Numbered from the stretch's first letter, positions 25,713 to 35,511 are shown. The stretch: DNA of 55,363 bases from Ardenticatenaceae bacterium (GCA_030065875.1 JASJCR010000031.1:1-55363); one strand, 5' to 3'. The notes: generated from the letters alone by a model not told the origin. Program-made: numbers and translations.

Positions 25713-25905
25713 GTGGGAAATTAACCTTAGGTGGAATTAAATTGTTTGGCGGTAGTTATCTAGGTACTGTTGATATTTGAACGATTTCACCACTGAGATC
25801 GAGCTGTGAAACCACTTTTTAACGAGAATGCGCGCGAATTAGCAAGTGATTTAGTGAAAATTCGTGCCATCTGTATCAGAAAATCAAGATGTCAACACAG
25901 CCAAG

Positions 25906-27111
25906 CTAGTTAGATCGAAGATGAGCATGGAGCGGCAGCTTGCCGCTTCGATACTCTTCATACCACAAATTGACCGTTTCTTCGATAAATTCATCGACGG
26001 GTTGGTCGTTTCCATGGCTTTTGAGCAATTGCGGCAGCCATTTGGTGCCATATGCGACATGCTGTCGTTCATCAGCCATGTCATAGCTGACAAATTGAGC
26101 GGACAGCCGATCCCCACCTTTTTCATAGAGGGCCAGACTCTCGTGCCGGAAAGGGAAAACATGCGCTTCATTGCCGCGGGTGAGCAAACAATATTGGGTC
26201 GGTGGGTCATACTGGCTGCGCCAGGCATAGATGCGGGTATTTTGCGGTAATTTGGTGTAATCATAGCCGTGGCGTTCCAACCACTCGATCCCCAACAGGC
26301 AGTGGCGGGTTTCATCGTAGCAGTGTCGGGCCGTGTCATAGACAAATTCCCAGGGCATTTTGGGTGACTCATACAACACCAGGGCACACGTTTCGGCCGC
26401 CAGCATCTCCTGGCTATAGCTCTCAAATTCACCCAAACGCCTCTCGGCCGGGGTCTGAGAGGGCAATGAGCCTACCCGCCGATCTGACTGAATCGAAAAC
26501 CGCTCATCACGTGCGGCCGTTTTGGGGGCCTGGAAAACCCGCCGGCCGGCCGGTGGTTGTGGAGTCGGGATTCGAGAATCGAGGCCGGTTACCCCGCCGG
26601 TTGCCGCCAGCAGATCGCCGATATATCTCTCCCATTCTCCCACTGGATGATCGGCCAACGCCTCATCCGCCCACCGCAGCTGGTCCTCTTCATCCAGCAA
26701 GATATGCTTGAAGGCGTACAGCGTGGGGGCGTCGGGATTGGCAAATGTCTGTTCCCGGTGCCAGGTATACGCTTTAACCAGCGCCGGCTTAATCACCCGA
26801 TATATGCCGGCCAATAAATCCATTTCCCCAGGCGCGTGCAGGGTTTCCGCCATGAGGTGCTCCAGGGCGGGGTCGTCCGGTGGCCGAAAAGCCGGGGTTT
26901 GCACTTCGCGCAAGCGAAGATACAGATGTTGGACATGCTGTGCATCTTCCCAAAGCAAACGCCCCATAGCCAATTTCAATTCCATCCTGGCTACAGCAGG
27001 CAACCAGCCGGCCAGGATGCGAATGGTCTCATATTCAATAAAACGGTAGCGGTTGAGCAGCCGCTTATTGGTCGCCATGTCAACTTGTTCATTTAAGGGA
27101 ACGATTTCCAT
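25906..27111 (-). CDS. Ferritin-like di-iron domain protein (DUF455-like)
   Basis: A 401-residue helical protein with ferritin-like metal motifs in two halves: WEDAQHVQHLYL and LDEEDQLRWADE in the first, YDETRHCLLG and ADERQHVAYGTKW in the second, each with the E-x-x-H type spacing. The middle, about 185-230, is a Pro/Arg-rich linker. This layout resembles DUF455/ferritin-superfamily proteins found in catabolic or modification clusters, where a di-iron centre may oxidise a substrate; no activity is established for this one. The ATG at 27111 is likely. It lies 45 bases downstream of the M81 gene in the same direction, so the two are probably co-transcribed. Confidence 0.7.
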   Translation of the reverse strand: MEIVPLNEQVDMATNKRLLNRYRFIEYETIRILAGWLPAVARMELKLAMGRLLWEDAQHVQHLYLRLREVQTPAFRPPDDPALEHLMAETLHAPGEMDLLAGIYRVIKPALVKAYTWHREQTFANPDAPTLYAFKHILLDEEDQLRWADEALADHPVGEWERYIGDLLAATGGVTGLDSRIPTPQPPAGRRVFQAPKTAARDERFSIQSDRRVGSLPSQTPAERRLGEFESYSQEMLAAETCALVLYESPKMPWEFVYDTARHCYDETRHCLLGIEWLERHGYDYTKLPQNTRIYAWRSQYDPPTQYCLLTRGNEAHVFPFRHESLALYEKGGDRLSAQFVSYDMADERQHVAYGTKWLPQLLKSHGNDQPVDEFIEETVNLWYEEYRSGKLPLHAHLRSN

Positions 27112-27156
27112 CTTAAAATCTCCTGTTGTACGTCAAAAAAAGGCCGATCAAAAAGC

Positions 27157-28638
27157 TTAAATATCATCCAAGGGGTACACTTTGCGCCCCAGTCGTTTAA
27201 AAGGCAGATGCCCCAGGTTGTGCACGCTAGATTCTGAAACCAGATAGATTGCACCCGCCCATGGCTCAAATCCGGCTCGAAAGTGAGCGGTCGATTTGAC
27301 CCCAATATACCGCATCTGCCGGGGATCAATGCCGAGTGAGCGGGCAAAGGCGGTGTCAAACGGCTGTTCACGGATCGTAACCAGAATGACGTGAACACCA
27401 CCTTGCCGGATCGCGGCCGATGGGCCCATTTTGCCCTCTAAACCGGCGTACATCGGACCATCGTACCGGAAGCGGCCCTCAGGCCCCGAGAGGGCGGTGA
27501 CCTCAAACGTCATCATCAAGGGCTCGCCCTGCAGGGGTGAGGATTTGCCCCCCACCGGCATGGTTAATGTGCGGCCCACGCCCGCGGCATGACAGGCGGC
27601 AATGACTTCGGGATCGACAATATAAAGGACACAGGCCTCCTGCAAACCGGCCTCAATAAATGTCCGCAACAAACCCGTACTGTCTCCTGGACCGCCTCCG
27701 CCGGGATTGTCTCGCGAATCGGCAAAAATGACGGGATAATCACCGGCCGCCTCCGCCAGTTTGAGCGCCTCATGGGTTGTTGGCAATTCGTAATGCCAGG
27801 CAGCTCGACGCGCAAAGCACCATTCCCCCAACTCCCGGGCCAGGGTTTGAGCCAAGGCTGCGTCATTATCCGTCACCACGTAAACTGAGGAGCCCATGTG
27901 GGGCACATCGGCCAGAAAATAGCAGACGGCAATCGACGCACACACCACACCCGGCCGGCTTTCCAATTCATGCAGCCGGTTGATCGCCTCACGCATCGGA
28001 GGGTGGGCAGTGGCCTGCCGCAGCCCCCAGATCATGGGGATCTGATAGAGGGCCATGGTCGGACGCAGACCTTCATGCCATATCCGCCGCAGCACAGTTA
28101 CACATTCGCGCCCTCTTTCGGCCATGTCGATCTCCGGATACGTCTCCCGTCCGATCAACACATCGGCCGTCTCGACCATCTGCGGGCTGATATTGGCGTG
28201 AATATCAAGCTGGGCCAAAATCGGAACCGTTGGGCCAACCTGATTGCGGAGGGCCGCTAGCAAAAATCCTTCCGGATCATCCAGCCCATCTGGGCCATCT
28301 AAATCACCGACAACCATCGACCCATGTAATTCAAGCAAAATGCCGTCAATCGACCCGGCCGCATCAATACCGGTCAGCAGTTGTTGCAAAATATCGTCAA
28401 AGATCGGGCGTGGGGTGGGACCGCTGGGATGGGGCTCGGCAAAAACGGTCGGCAGCAGTTCAATGCCATTTTCTCGCCCGGCATCGATAAACCCTCCCAG
28501 AGGGGTGTTGGTCCCTTCAAAGGTGGTTATAATGTCCACCCCCTGCAGATAAAACCGCTCGTGATAACTTTCCCAGGTGGTCTGGACCGGCGTAAATGTG
28601 CTGGTTTCGTGACTGATACCCCCGATAACAACGCGCAT
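27157..28638 (-). CDS. M81 family metallopeptidase (MlrC-like)
   Basis: A 493-residue protein of the MlrC family. It starts RVVIGGISHETSTFTP, the typical M81 N-terminus (domain about 1-290), with zinc-site segments LLELHGSMVVGD and AQLDIHANIS, and continues with the MlrC C-terminal domain (FADSRDNPGGGGPGDST, GGKSSPLQGEPL). In sphingomonads MlrC cleaves linear peptide products of microcystin; most relatives have unknown amide substrates. No signal peptide. The location beside M24 and M19 peptidases and an oligopeptide transporter suggests intracellular breakdown of an imported peptide-like compound. The ATG at 28638 has a rather distant GAGAGG. Confidence 0.87.
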   Translation of the reverse strand: MRVVIGGISHETSTFTPVQTTWESYHERFYLQGVDIITTFEGTNTPLGGFIDAGRENGIELLPTVFAEPHPSGPTPRPIFDDILQQLLTGIDAAGSIDGILLELHGSMVVGDLDGPDGLDDPEGFLLAALRNQVGPTVPILAQLDIHANISPQMVETADVLIGRETYPEIDMAERGRECVTVLRRIWHEGLRPTMALYQIPMIWGLRQATAHPPMREAINRLHELESRPGVVCASIAVCYFLADVPHMGSSVYVVTDNDAALAQTLARELGEWCFARRAAWHYELPTTHEALKLAEAAGDYPVIFADSRDNPGGGGPGDSTGLLRTFIEAGLQEACVLYIVDPEVIAACHAAGVGRTLTMPVGGKSSPLQGEPLMMTFEVTALSGPEGRFRYDGPMYAGLEGKMGPSAAIRQGGVHVILVTIREQPFDTAFARSLGIDPRQMRYIGVKSTAHFRAGFEPWAGAIYLVSESSVHNLGHLPFKRLGRKVYPLDDI

Positions 28639-28857
28639 AATTGATCATTTGCCTCTCAAGTAAACCCCAAATAGTTATTGAAATTTCTCATCACCAACGG
28701 TACGAAGTTCACCCATATGATCTCCTTCTGTGTCTCAAAATTTGTGTCATTCTTGTCGGAATTTATCGGAGAAATAAAGTTGCGTTATATTCTCTCTCGT
28801 TCAACTGGTTGAGCTAAACAATACGGCACGGCCAGCTCGATCGAGCCAGAACCCGCT

Positions 28858-29505
28858 TTAAATCGGTAAAAGCAGGGTCCCAAAATATTCAGGTCGATGA
28901 AAATTAGCCGGGTCGGTCATGGTCGGTGACCAGCAGCTAAATTCCGGTTGGCCATCTCGCGGCCGCTCTATGCGACAAAAGTTGCCGCGCCAGGACGCCG
29001 GCAGACTATCGCTCTGGTTCAAGCCCAACCAGGGGATATAGAGCACGGCCTCCCACCAATTTTCTGAATCCCAACGCGCCGCCTGCCACCGTACACCGGG
29101 ACAATCCCAGCTGCAATCTACGGTGACCGCCATTGAGCCATCATTGGGATTGTGAATTTTGGCATCAAATAAAATGCCGTTAGGGCTAACCTCAAATTCA
29201 AAATAGTCGATTGGTATATCAGAGCCGGGTGCCAAAAACAACTCCACCACTTCCTCTTCATAAATCGGATCGTCACGCCGGCGGCTGCCCCCCCAAATAT
29301 CCCGGTCAAGACATTTAAAGTAAACGGCCATGGCCCGCTCATCGGCACACGGACGCACCGAGGTTTGTTGAATGGCGGGCGTGCGACCGTCGGCACAGAG
29401 AAAGGGAGGAAGCGAGGGGATTTGCGCCCAATCAAGGCGCAACAAATCAACGGCCTGGTGCCAGGCCAGGGGCAGTCGGGGGAGTGCAAGGCTGGGCGAG
29501 GACAC
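28858..29505 (-). CDS. Carbohydrate-binding family 9-like (CBM9-like) protein
   Basis: A 215-residue beta-sandwich protein of the CBM9-like group. Motifs typical of it are present: AVYFKCLDRDIW, EEEVVELFLAPGS, YFEFEVSPNGILFDAKI and WWEAVLYIPW. There is no signal peptide. Family members bind sugars or act as stand-alone domains of unknown role. The start is GTG at 29505 with AGGAGG six bases upstream. The promoter and operator D at 29533-29581 precede it, linking it to the GntR-type regulon. The divergent D-threonine-aldolase-like gene starts at 29857. Confidence 0.78.
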   Translation of the reverse strand: MSSPSLALPRLPLAWHQAVDLLRLDWAQIPSLPPFLCADGRTPAIQQTSVRPCADERAMAVYFKCLDRDIWGGSRRRDDPIYEEEVVELFLAPGSDIPIDYFEFEVSPNGILFDAKIHNPNDGSMAVTVDCSWDCPGVRWQAARWDSENWWEAVLYIPWLGLNQSDSLPASWRGNFCRIERPRDGQPEFSCWSPTMTDPANFHRPEYFGTLLLPI

Positions 29506-29856
29506 CGGTTACCTCCTGGATAAAACCAGCAATTTGGTTCACTTATGGAACAACTATACCATGTGCTATAATCAAGGGCAATATTGACAATGCCGATCGA
29601 GGTGATGGCCAGCAGGTAACCGAAGCTTCCACGGCCTGCATCGCCATCGCCCAATCATCTCGCGTACTGCCATGACAATAATGCCGCTTGGATTGAGTAA
29701 AACCGGGATCTGACCGGAGCCCAGCATCGCTAATTTAAACATTTTTCCGGTTCGCGATCGCCATGACTTTTGGCTAAATTTGGTCAGGTCACCAGACAAT
29801 TTCATTTACAAAATACCGGCGCATAATCAAGAGAACAAAAAGCAAGAAGGAAAATC
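29506..29856. other. Divergent intergenic region of 351 bp
   Basis: Besides site D it has TTGGTCAGGTCACCAG (29787-29802), a TGGT-N6-ACCA dyad about 55 bases before the plus-strand PLP enzyme gene, which may be a separate operator. I find no clean plus-strand promoter; CATAAT at about 29823-29828 is a weak -10 candidate. Confidence 0.4.
29533..29581 (-). promoter_or_regulatory. Promoter with dyad operator (site D) for the CBM9-like gene
   Basis: On the minus strand TTGCCC (29581-29576) and TATAGT (29558-29553) are 17 bp apart. The operator half-sites TTTGGTT and AACAACT with a 9-bp spacer lie at 29533-29555, in the same register as sites A-C. The spacer CACTTATGG matches the shared spacer pattern YASTTRYRG. 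This is the weakest of the four dyads. Confidence 0.6.
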
Positions 29857-30945
29857 ATGAGCTTAATTGGTCTTCATAAAGATGCCCTCGATACGCCCGC
29901 CTTGTGGGTCGACCTGACCCGCCTGGAAAACAATATCGCCTCACTGGCCGCTTATTTCCAAAAGGCTCAAATGGGCTGGCGACCACATACAAAAGGGGTG
30001 AAAATCCCGGCCATCGCCCACAAACTCATTGCCGCTGGGGCTTTGGGAGTGACCTGTGCCAAGCTCAGCGAAGCGGAAGTGATGGCCTACAGCGGCATTG
30101 CCGATATTCTGATCGCCAACCAGGTGGTTGGCCCGCTGAAAATTCGGCGGCTGATCCAACTGCGCCGCCACGCTGATGTCAAAGTGGCGGTCGATGATCC
30201 GCATAATATCGCTGAAATCGGTGCAGCCGCAGCTGCGGCCGGTGTCGAAATCGGGGTGCTGGTTGATGTCAACACCGGCATGAACCGGACCGGGGTATCA
30301 TCGATTGATGAGGCGGTGGCTTTAAGTGAGTTGGTCCAGCGTACCGCGGGGTTGGTTTACCTGGGGTTGATGGCCTGGGAAGGTCATGCGGTACCATTAC
30401 AAGATGAGGAAAACAAAACACAAACCATCACCCGGGCGGTAGGGCTCCTGGCCCAGGCGGCCGAACGCTGCCGTGCCGCAGGGGTGCCGGTCACAATCGT
30501 CAGCGGTGGGGGCAGCGGCACCTACAAAGTGTCGTCACATCTGCCAGGTCTGACTGAAATCCAGGCCGGGGGGGCGATTTTTAATGACGCCGCCTACACG
30601 GCATGGGGTGTGACAACTGAGGCGGCTCTCTTTGTCAAAGCCACGGTGACCAGCCGCTCAGCTCCCGATCGCATTGTCATCGATGCCGGCTTTAAGGCAC
30701 TCCCTTCCGCCCATGCCCAGCCCGTCCCGCTAGGCTTAAGCGGTGTTCGAGGTTTTGGCAGCTCGGCTGAGCACGGCATCATCACCCTGGCGGAACCCAA
30801 TGGGCATTTACGCGTCGGAGACACCCTCGATTTGCAGGTCGGCTATACCGATGCCACCCTTTTTCTGCACGATCAGCTATACGGTCTGCGTGATGGCTTG
30901 ATCGAGGTGGTCTGGGATATTGTCGGCCGAGGTAAATTGAGTTGA
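29857..30945 (+). CDS. D-threonine aldolase-like PLP enzyme (alanine racemase-type barrel)
   Basis: A 362-residue fold-type III PLP enzyme of the D-threonine aldolase / D-serine dehydratase (DSD1) group. The cofactor Lys is in WRPHTKGVKIP (about Lys46); barrel motifs VDVNTGMNRTGV and VSGGGSGTY fit; near the C-terminus EHGIITL gives a metal-site His as in this group. Known members act on D-threonine, D-serine or beta-hydroxy-D-aspartate. This supports D-amino-acid handling in the cluster. It is a single plus-strand gene; its ATG has AAGAAGGAAAA upstream. It converges with the Gfo/Idh/MocA gene, with only 7 bases between stops. Confidence 0.85.
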   Translation: MSLIGLHKDALDTPALWVDLTRLENNIASLAAYFQKAQMGWRPHTKGVKIPAIAHKLIAAGALGVTCAKLSEAEVMAYSGIADILIANQVVGPLKIRRLIQLRRHADVKVAVDDPHNIAEIGAAAAAAGVEIGVLVDVNTGMNRTGVSSIDEAVALSELVQRTAGLVYLGLMAWEGHAVPLQDEENKTQTITRAVGLLAQAAERCRAAGVPVTIVSGGGSGTYKVSSHLPGLTEIQAGGAIFNDAAYTAWGVTTEAALFVKATVTSRSAPDRIVIDAGFKALPSAHAQPVPLGLSGVRGFGSSAEHGIITLAEPNGHLRVGDTLDLQVGYTDATLFLHDQLYGLRDGLIEVVWDIVGRGKLS

Positions 30946-30952
30946 TTCATCA

Positions 30953-31984
30953 TTATAAATAGACCATCTGCCGTTCTCTTAAACTCCGGTCCACGGCCGA
31001 CGTGAAGCGCATATACTGCAATCCTTTCTCAAATGTGGTGAGGTGAATCGGTTCTTGCCCTCGAATAGCGCGGATAAACGCTTCTTCGACCCGCCACACC
31101 CCTCGCTCTTGATCTGGAATCTCTAATTCCTGCAGCTCACTCTCGCCCCTCCGGCCGCCATAGAGCATTTGACCGGCAAAGCGCAGGGTCCCATCGCGAC
31201 CATACAGGACCGCTTCTTGCACCGGCCGCAGACCGGTTACTTGAGACATCGAAAATGTCGCCTGAGCCCCGCAAGCCATCTCGGCCAAGACGGTGAGGTG
31301 TTCCGGCAGCGGGGTGGGAATCAAGTACCCACGCTCACGATCCAGCCGCATCTTGACAAATGAGGTTCCCATGGCCGCCACCGTCGTCGCCTCCCCCACC
31401 CAACGCGCAATGGTCTCGTACCAAATACCCAGAGTGAGCATATTGACCCCGCTCAGGGCGGGATTTTGCCGCCAATGGGCCGGGGCCTGATCATCGAGAA
31501 ATGACCGGCCGTGATCGCGCACTTCGATGGCCAACAGTTCCCCGAGGTACCCATCCGCCAGCAGCCGCCGAATAGTGGTGTCCACCGCAAATGAAAGCGG
31601 AGCCGGCACGACCTGGGTCACCAACTGGGGGCGGGCCTTGCTTGCGGCCACCATTTGCTCTGCTTCGGCCGCATCCATGGCCATACGGGCCTCAACCATA
31701 ACGTGTTTGCCGGCTGCCAGGGCGACCAGGGTCATTTGACAGTGCATATACGGCCAGGTCCCAATCACAACAGCCTCGATATCGGCCGCTGCCACCAATT
31801 CCCACCAGTGATCATAGACGGTGGGAATATTAAATTGTGCCGCCACCTTCTCAGACGACGCCCGGCTGCGGTTGCAAATGCTGATTATTTCAACACCCTC
31901 CAATTCTTGCAGTTTCGGGATATGCATCCGGCGGGTATTGGCCCCAGCACCGACAATGCCGATCCGAATTGGTTTTGGGTTCAT
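30953..31984 (-). CDS. Gfo/Idh/MocA family oxidoreductase with altered EKP motif
   Basis: A 343-residue NAD(P)-binding protein. The Rossmann start IGIVGAGANTRRMHIPKL, ICNRSRAS after the second strand, and the C-terminal alpha/beta domain are typical of sugar or inositol dehydrogenases. The usual E-K-P motif that supplies the catalytic Lys reads HVMVEARMAMD, so Lys and Pro are replaced by Ala and Arg. The protein may be a changed-function or non-catalytic member. The ATG has AGGAGAG upstream. It follows the AKR gene by a 132-base gap in the same direction. Confidence 0.83.
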   Translation of the reverse strand: MNPKPIRIGIVGAGANTRRMHIPKLQELEGVEIISICNRSRASSEKVAAQFNIPTVYDHWWELVAAADIEAVVIGTWPYMHCQMTLVALAAGKHVMVEARMAMDAAEAEQMVAASKARPQLVTQVVPAPLSFAVDTTIRRLLADGYLGELLAIEVRDHGRSFLDDQAPAHWRQNPALSGVNMLTLGIWYETIARWVGEATTVAAMGTSFVKMRLDRERGYLIPTPLPEHLTVLAEMACGAQATFSMSQVTGLRPVQEAVLYGRDGTLRFAGQMLYGGRRGESELQELEIPDQERGVWRVEEAFIRAIRGQEPIHLTTFEKGLQYMRFTSAVDRSLRERQMVYL

Positions 31985-32116
31985 CTTTTTCTCTCCTATT
32001 TTGTGACGATCGCTTCATCTCTCAATTGATTATAAAAATGTGGCTGTAGATGGCCGCCGCTGGTTGCCTTTAATCGGTGAAAATCAGCGGCTAAAATGAT
32101 TTAAGAGATGATTCAC

Positions 32117-33088
32117 TTAAGGCAAACCCCAATTGCCCGGGTTGAGCAGCTCATGGTGCCAACCAAACGCTTCAAGTTTGTCCATGACGTCCGGAGGCAG
32201 CACCGGCTGGCCGGCCTGAGCCAGGGCCAGATCGAGTTCGGCAGCCGTTCTTACACCAACCAGAGCGGTCGATATCAGCGGCTGTGATAAGACAAAGCGC
32301 AGAGCGATTTCAACCAAGGACAGGGGGGGCGAGATAGCGGCCCCATATGCAGCCAGGGCGTGCACGCGCTCTTTGAGCGGGGCCAGCCGCTCGGGCAAAT
32401 CTTCGATGCGCGGGGTTAACGCTCCTTTGAGATAGACAGAGCGAATGACCAGGCCCACACCTCGATCCCTGGCCCGCGGCAACACCGCGTCGGCCATCGT
32501 CTGGTCAAGGACATTATAGGCGATCTGCAGCACTTCGACCCCCTGCTCGATCGCTTTTATAGGGGCGGCCGTCCCATATGTCGAAGCCCCGATGAGGCGA
32601 GTTAAGCCGCGCCGTTTTAGATCGCGTAAAAAACCCACCACTTCTTCATCGGCAAAAACCGCTTCCGGAGCGCTATGCAGCATAAACACATCAACGTAAT
32701 CGGTCTCTAAGAGACGCAGTGATTCGGTCAGTGACGATTCCAGCTGATCTTGCAGCGCTTTTCCGCGCAAGAGCAGGCCATCCGGCCCAAAACAGCTGCC
32801 TTTGGTCGTCAAAATCACCTGCTGCCGCTTGCCCTGCAGGGCGTGACCCACCACCGCTTCACTGTTTCCATAGCCCCGTGCGGTATCGATGTGGGTGATG
32901 CCGCCATCGAGCGCTCGATGGATGAGGGCGGTCGCTTCCGGCAAGGTAGGAGGCCGTAGGCCGGTGGCCTGCTCACCAGCAACTTGTTGATCCGCCGGGG
33001 CGATGCCATAGGCCATGCCCAGGGCCACCGTCCCCAGTGACAGGGTTGAAACGGTCACCTCATTATGGCCGAGCGTGCGATAGTCCAT
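32117..33088 (-). CDS. Aldo/keto reductase (first copy)
   Basis: A 323-residue AKR barrel protein. The catalytic tetrad is present: Asp and Tyr in HIDTARGYGNSE, Lys in VILTTKGSC, His in VFMLHSAPEA. Family members reduce aldehydes or ketones with NAD(P)H; GLR-type C-terminus could not be assigned. I chose the ATG at 33088, preceded by GGAGG six bases before; a longer frame from 33127 would overlap the DapA-like gene and adds a poor sequence. It lies 16 bases after that gene and is probably in its transcript. Confidence 0.85.
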   Translation of the reverse strand: MDYRTLGHNEVTVSTLSLGTVALGMAYGIAPADQQVAGEQATGLRPPTLPEATALIHRALDGGITHIDTARGYGNSEAVVGHALQGKRQQVILTTKGSCFGPDGLLLRGKALQDQLESSLTESLRLLETDYVDVFMLHSAPEAVFADEEVVGFLRDLKRRGLTRLIGASTYGTAAPIKAIEQGVEVLQIAYNVLDQTMADAVLPRARDRGVGLVIRSVYLKGALTPRIEDLPERLAPLKERVHALAAYGAAISPPLSLVEIALRFVLSQPLISTALVGVRTAAELDLALAQAGQPVLPPDVMDKLEAFGWHHELLNPGNWGLP

Positions 33089-33104
33089 CCAACACCTCCA
33101 TGAA

Positions 33105-34019
33105 TTAATGAGCCAGCGGCCGGTCACTCACGGCCGAAAATTCACTCTCATCTAAAGCGGCCCACAGCTGTGCCGCTTCGGCATCGGTTAACGGGCGCAG
33201 CGGAGCCCGCGGCCGGCCGCAAGGCAGCCCCATGCGCTTCAAAATCGCTTTAACAGCCGCAATCGTAGGTACCGAAGTGATGGCCCGGATGATGCGATTG
33301 GCACAATATTGATCTTCCTGAGCACCGGCCAGATCCCCGGTCTGGAAACGTTCATACAGTCGTGCAAACAAACCGGGCAAAATATTATAGGTTGTCCCGA
33401 TGGCGCCGGCGGCCCCCATTGTTAATGCCGGCAGACACATTTCATCAGGTCCGGACAGGACGGTGATCTGCCGCGCTTGGCCCAGTTCGATCATGCCGCG
33501 CATGGTGAAATAATCATAGGAGGTGTATTTGACCCCATCTACCTGGGGTATTTCCAACATCTGTCGAAACATATCCAAGGTAATGGTCACCCCGGTTGCC
33601 CCGGGGATATTGTACAGCCACAGCGGCATCTGTGGCGCGGCCGCCGCAATCTGGCGATAATGATCGATCAATGCCGGCAGGTCAACGCGGAAGTAAATAG
33701 GGGGAATGGCGGCGATCGCCGTCGCCCCGGCCGCATGGGCATGGGCGGCCAAATCGGCCGCCACATGGGTGGCCACCGCCCCAACGTGGGCGATCACCGG
33801 GACCTCGCTGCCGGCCGTCTTTAGCACAGTTTCTAAGATCTGCTTGCGCTCATCCGGGTCGAGCAGCAACCCCTCACCGGTTCCCCCATTGACAAAAAAT
33901 CCAGCCAGACCGGATTGCAGCTGGTATTCAACCAGCTCTGCCACAACGGCCAAATTTACTCGGCCGGCCGCATCATAAGGGGTAATCAACGCTGATAAAA
34001 TGCCACAAATGTCACTCAT
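33105..34019 (-). CDS. Dihydrodipicolinate synthase (DapA) family lyase (second copy)
   Basis: A 304-residue DapA/NAL-type lyase. The substrate loop is seen as FFVNGGTGEGLLL (usual G-T-T-G-E), the Tyr in LWLYNIPGATG and the Schiff-base Lys in VDGVKYTSYD. Family reactions join or split pyruvate and an aldehyde. The neighbours, an AKR and an FAD amino-acid-oxidase-like enzyme, suit breakdown of a keto-acid product. The ATG has AAGGAGACAGGTT upstream. The 75-base gap to the FAD enzyme gene holds nothing notable. Confidence 0.87.
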   Translation of the reverse strand: MSDICGILSALITPYDAAGRVNLAVVAELVEYQLQSGLAGFFVNGGTGEGLLLDPDERKQILETVLKTAGSEVPVIAHVGAVATHVAADLAAHAHAAGATAIAAIPPIYFRVDLPALIDHYRQIAAAAPQMPLWLYNIPGATGVTITLDMFRQMLEIPQVDGVKYTSYDYFTMRGMIELGQARQITVLSGPDEMCLPALTMGAAGAIGTTYNILPGLFARLYERFQTGDLAGAQEDQYCANRIIRAITSVPTIAAVKAILKRMGLPCGRPRAPLRPLTDAEAAQLWAALDESEFSAVSDRPLAH

Positions 34020-34094
34020 AACCTGTCTCCTTGTACCTGATGGCGGTCTTTATTCTGATGTTTCCACACCGGTGGCGATCACAGTTCCAGCCGC

Positions 34095-35303
34095 CTAATG
34101 CCGGCGCTGAACAGCATCTTTTTGGGCCAGATCGCGAGCCAGATAAGCGTCGGTATTGGCTGCACGAAATCGGGTGGGCGAAAAGGCATCGATGTTGATC
34201 GTTGTTTGGCCATCCGCCACCAGCTCGGCCAACAACAAGCCGGCGGCCGGATTATAGGCAAATCCGCCCGAATGAAAGGCGCAGCCTACAAAAAAGTGAG
34301 TTAGATCCGGCAATTGACCGACAATTGGTTCCCCATCAACAGAGAAGGACAGCAATCCGACATGCACTGATTCCCAGGTTGTCCCGGCCAAAGCGGGCAG
34401 GAGTGAGCTTAACGCCGTACGCAGTTGACCCGGCAGAGATTCCGGCGCGCGCAGTTCATCCATCTGGAACATCGGCGACGGCACCTCAAATTGGGGGCGA
34501 TCGGGTGTTTCGCCACCTGCCAGAATCCTCTGGCCGGCGGCCGGCCGCACATACCCACCAAACGGGTTGGCATTAATCGCCGGGATCTTCAGAGGTGATG
34601 GGAGGGAATGGGTCACATAACGCTGGTGGACATAGCTCTTGATGGGCAGGCGCCGGCCCAGCGTTTTGAGCACCTGCAAAGTCCAGACATGGACGGTCGA
34701 CACGACCGCATCGGCTGCGATCACGCCGTCGGCCGTCATGACCCCGGAAACACGGCCACCGGCATGACGTAATCCAGTCACGGCCGTTCCCTGGCGAATG
34801 TCGACCCCCAAATCGCGACAACGTCGAGCAAGTGCCCTCACATAATCATGCGGTTCGCTGTATCCACCGCGCGGATCGTACAGGCCAATCAATCGTTCAT
34901 TGACCACCAACGATGGCCAGCGGTGCATCATTTCGGCCGGGTCTAAAATCTCATAGGCGACCTGCTGGTCGTCATAGAGCTTCAACAGCGTTTCTCGTTC
35001 CGGCCACGATTGGTGATCAAAGAAATTGAGGCAGCCGACATTCTGGAAGCGATAGCCATCATCGGCCAATTCGGCTGACAGCTGCTCATAAAGATCCAGC
35101 GCAACTTTGCGCACTGCCACCCCCGTCTCGGTCCACAACAAGCCGGTAATTATCCCCCCGGCCCGGCCGCTGGCTCCTTGCCCCAGCTTGTCCTTCTCGA
35201 CCAGGATGACCTTGCCGACCCGTTTTTGGGCCAAATGATAGGCTGTACTCAGGCCGATGACGCCTCCCCCAACGATTACAATGGTGGTGAGCGGCCGCGT
35301 CAT
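34095..35303 (-). CDS. FAD-dependent oxidoreductase of the DAO family (D-amino acid/sarcosine/glycine oxidase-like)
   Basis: A 402-residue DAO-fold flavoenzyme. The FAD motif VIVGGGVIGLSTAYHLAQ lies at about 9-26, with ASGRAGGI as the second FAD segment, and the C-terminal GCAFHSGGFAYNPAAGLLLA closes the site. Members oxidise glycine, sarcosine or D-amino acids to imino acids plus H2O2, or feed electrons to a carrier; which one cannot be told. The presence of a D-threonine-aldolase-like enzyme and D-tolerant M19 dipeptidase makes a D- or N-substituted amino acid plausible. The ATG has GAGGAGAAAC upstream. The 208-base gap upstream separates it from the ABC transporter genes. Confidence 0.86.
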   Translation of the reverse strand: MTRPLTTIVIVGGGVIGLSTAYHLAQKRVGKVILVEKDKLGQGASGRAGGIITGLLWTETGVAVRKVALDLYEQLSAELADDGYRFQNVGCLNFFDHQSWPERETLLKLYDDQQVAYEILDPAEMMHRWPSLVVNERLIGLYDPRGGYSEPHDYVRALARRCRDLGVDIRQGTAVTGLRHAGGRVSGVMTADGVIAADAVVSTVHVWTLQVLKTLGRRLPIKSYVHQRYVTHSLPSPLKIPAINANPFGGYVRPAAGQRILAGGETPDRPQFEVPSPMFQMDELRAPESLPGQLRTALSSLLPALAGTTWESVHVGLLSFSVDGEPIVGQLPDLTHFFVGCAFHSGGFAYNPAAGLLLAELVADGQTTINIDAFSPTRFRAANTDAYLARDLAQKDAVQRRH

Positions 35304-35511
35304 GTTTCTCCTCGCAGTTCAGGTGCCGTCAACTCGTTCAGAGGTGGCTCATGGATCGATAGACGGTGAAAATTTTCGCTAAAGATCGTCCATCGGGCTG
35401 TTTGTTCTTTAAATACCATCACGTCTGGCCTGCCCTAGTCGGTTAGGATTTTGCCGGAGACACTGTTAAATTCGCCGCTGCCCGGCACAAATGGGAGGCT
35501 ATTCTATTGAC

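Noticed and set aside
25713..25905. GGTAGTTATCTAGGTACTG as an operator for the M24 gene
   Set aside because: It does not fit the arm or spacer pattern and has no promoter boxes in register.
28800..28830. ACTGGTT at about 28804-28810 as a fifth GntR operator
   Set aside because: The second arm is AATACGG where ACCA should be, and no -10 box lies in register.
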